A DNA stretch of 6,157 nt from Calditrichota bacterium (GTDB taxonomy: Bacteria; Calditrichota; Calditrichia; Calditrichales; Calditrichaceae): assembly GCA_024278715.1 (NCBI GenBank), contig JAJRSN010000069.1, positions 1 to 6,157 on the forward strand. The letters run 5' to 3'. A program made the position numbers and the translations under genes. Every line of letters starts with the position of its first letter. Position 1 is the stretch's first letter. Shown in pieces: positions 4,808-6,157 of the stretch. The notes under the pieces were generated by a model. That model was not told the origin of the DNA, ran no database searches, and saw only the letters and a program-made list of their open reading frames with translations.

Positions 4808-6157
4808 TTATTCAGCGATTTTTAAAACATTGTCTTCAGGTTTTACATCCGGAATATGCGCATTTCCCAATTCTAACCTAAGTATCTTTTTATCCGCTTT
4901 TACGGGAATCGTAATAGCTTGTTTGCCGTCCCGCCAAACGCTCATGGATTTCCTAACAACCTTTTCGCTGCTGTCTGCCAAAACAACCTTCAAATAAACG
5001 GGAACCGGTAAAAGTCCTTTCTTTTGAACTTCGACGAGCAAATTTTTCCCGTTTTTCTCTTTTAATTTTAACGCCAGATCCGGATACCCGAAATCAAAAA
5101 ACCAGGGCTTCCAGAACCAGTTTAAATTTTCTCCCGTCGCTTCATTAAAAGTAAAAAAGAAATCATACGGAATGGGATGTTTTCCGCGCCAGCGTTTTAT
5201 GTAAGTTTGCAAAGCTTTTAAAAATTCTTTTTCTCCCAGCATTTCCTTTAATAAATAATAAGCAATTCCCGAACGATTATAGGAAGCGTTACGGTAGGAA
5301 CTTCTTGAATGGGAGCCGTAAACCACAGTCGGAACGATCATTGGAATATCGAATTCGCTGCCAGCAACATTCAGGTATCTGTCGGATGTGCGTTTAATCG
5401 GATCGTATCCGGGCGCTTCTTTTTGCTGGAATGCAAAGGGCAGCATAGTCGCCCAGCCTTCGTCCATCCAGGCGTATTTTCTTTCGTTAATGCCCATCAG
5501 AAAGGGGAAATAGGTATGAGCGATTTCGTGGCTGGTCACATGAACGGTGCCCCACAGCTCTCCGGAAGAACCGTCGTTAACCATCATGGGAAATTCCATT
5601 CCTCCCTGCCCGTTAAAAACCGTTAAAGAAGGATAAGGAAAAGGGACGCCGGGCATGACGGTCGAAAAATAAAGTATCGCCTTTTTAGCGATTTCAGCCA
5701 CTTCGTAAAAATCCCTGGATTTACTTTTATACGCGGCTCCGATCAAAACCCTTCTGTCTGTCTGGCTATCCGCCACCGCGCTGGTTAAATCCCACAGATA
5801 ATGATCGCTGGTCGAAAAGGCAAAATCCGGCACTCCCTGCGCCGCATATTTCCAACTGTTCCACTCGTTTGGCTTTGTGATTTCGCCTTTTTCCAAATCT
5901 GCCTCGGTAATAACATGAACGATTTCATCAGACATTAACGCCTTTTGATAGCGTTCTTTATATTTGGGTTCCAGAACCCGATCAATATTTTGCAATCTTC
6001 CGGTAGCCCAAACCACAAATCCTTTGGGAACGGTAATTTCCACCTCGTAATCCGAAAAGTCGTTGTAAAACTCCTGCAGTCCGCTGTAATTATAAGAATC
6101 CCAACCCTGAATATCGTCATAAACAGCCATTTGCGGATACCAGTAAGCGACATGGAA
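4808..6157 (-). CDS. M1-family zinc aminopeptidase-like protein, 5' end outside window
   Basis: The last 449 residues of a gluzincin metallopeptidase are visible. The frame is open to the window edge: FHVAYWYPQ precedes the Met at 6130, which is therefore internal. Counting from that Met, HEIAH at 201-205 followed by exactly 18 residues and Glu224 is the M1 zinc site HExxH-x18-E, with Glu202 as general base. GGMEF at 176-180 replaces the classic GAMEN substrate-binding motif, a variant seen in atypical bacterial M1 proteins. Tyr284 in SYNRSGIAYYLL is the likely transition-state Tyr. The start of the visible part (YDDIQGW to WATG, about 4-44) matches the end of the M1 N-terminal beta domain. 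NWFWKPWFFDFGYPD (337-351) and a beta-rich tail close the protein. No sorting or membrane-anchor domain is seen at the C-terminus; secretion cannot be judged without the N-terminus. The role is release of N-terminal residues from peptides. Confidence 0.95.
   Translation of the reverse strand, partial: FHVAYWYPQMAVYDDIQGWDSYNYSGLQEFYNDFSDYEVEITVPKGFVVWATGRLQNIDRVLEPKYKERYQKALMSDEIVHVITEADLEKGEITKPNEWNSWKYAAQGVPDFAFSTSDHYLWDLTSAVADSQTDRRVLIGAAYKSKSRDFYEVAEIAKKAILYFSTVMPGVPFPYPSLTVFNGQGGMEFPMMVNDGSSGELWGTVHVTSHEIAHTYFPFLMGINERKYAWMDEGWATMLPFAFQQKEAPGYDPIKRTSDRYLNVAGSEFDIPMIVPTVVYGSHSRSSYRNASYNRSGIAYYLLKEMLGEKEFLKALQTYIKRWRGKHPIPYDFFFTFNEATGENLNWFWKPWFFDFGYPDLALKLKEKNGKNLLVEVQKKGLLPVPVYLKVVLADSSEKVVRKSMSVWRDGKQAITIPVKADKKILRLELGNAHIPDVKPEDNVLKIAE

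Noticed and set aside
4648..4881. Plus-strand open frame of 77 codons across the M1 3' end
   Set aside because: It runs through the hairpin and antisense to the M1 C-terminus, has a low-complexity Phe/Lys composition and no ribosome binding site.
5309..5626. Plus-strand open frame of 105 codons
   Set aside because: It is antisense to the zinc-site region of the M1 gene and is a shadow of that conserved coding sequence.
4808..6130. Met at 6130 as a complete M1 gene start
   Set aside because: The frame continues upstream to the window edge with M1-like sequence (YWYPQMAVYDD), so the gene is partial and this Met is internal.

Overview
The window holds five protein genes, all read from the minus strand, plus one candidate small ORF. 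Base composition is moderate (roughly mid-40s % GC by eye). Strong Shine-Dalgarno sites precede several genes; the clearest is a near-perfect AAAGGAGGTG. Exported peptidases are frequent, and there are short TCCCGA/TCGGGA hairpin and AAGTRAC-type intergenic repeats. I infer a Gram-negative, protein-degrading bacterium, possibly of the FCB group (Calditrichota or Ignavibacteria-like). No taxonomic marker is present, so this is weak.

In transcription order (right to left): (1) the window edge to 4808 is the C-terminal 449 residues of a zinc M1-family aminopeptidase-like protein, whose 5' end lies beyond base 6157. (2) 4510-4807 is a 298-bp gap with a long imperfect hairpin just after the M1 stop, a second inverted repeat and a candidate sigma-70-type promoter. 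(3) 4072-4509 is a Nudix hydrolase. Only 37 bases separate it from (4), a lipoprotein prolyl-oligopeptidase-family (S9) serine peptidase at 2106-4034, so the two are probably cotranscribed. An intrinsic terminator at 1976-1998 closes this unit. (5) 1708-1975 holds a candidate 47-codon ORF and possible promoters. (6) 832-1686 is a membrane-anchored or exported NlpC/P60-like cysteine hydrolase candidate. It sits 14 bases upstream of (7), a four-helix DUF1648-type membrane protein at 293-817. Both appear to start at TTG behind nearly the same initiation sequence (GGAG-AAAATTTT-G), which suggests a matched two-gene operon. (8) 1-300 is degenerate, repeat-rich intergenic DNA that supplies the stop codon of the last gene.

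The window is mostly ordinary chromosome. M1 and S9 fit extracytoplasmic peptide degradation, and the Nudix enzyme is housecleaning or nucleotide metabolism. I do not see a defence, mobile or biosynthetic system. The parts least explained by known families are the TTG-started cysteine hydrolase/DUF1648 pair, the small ORF in front of it, and the repeat structure.
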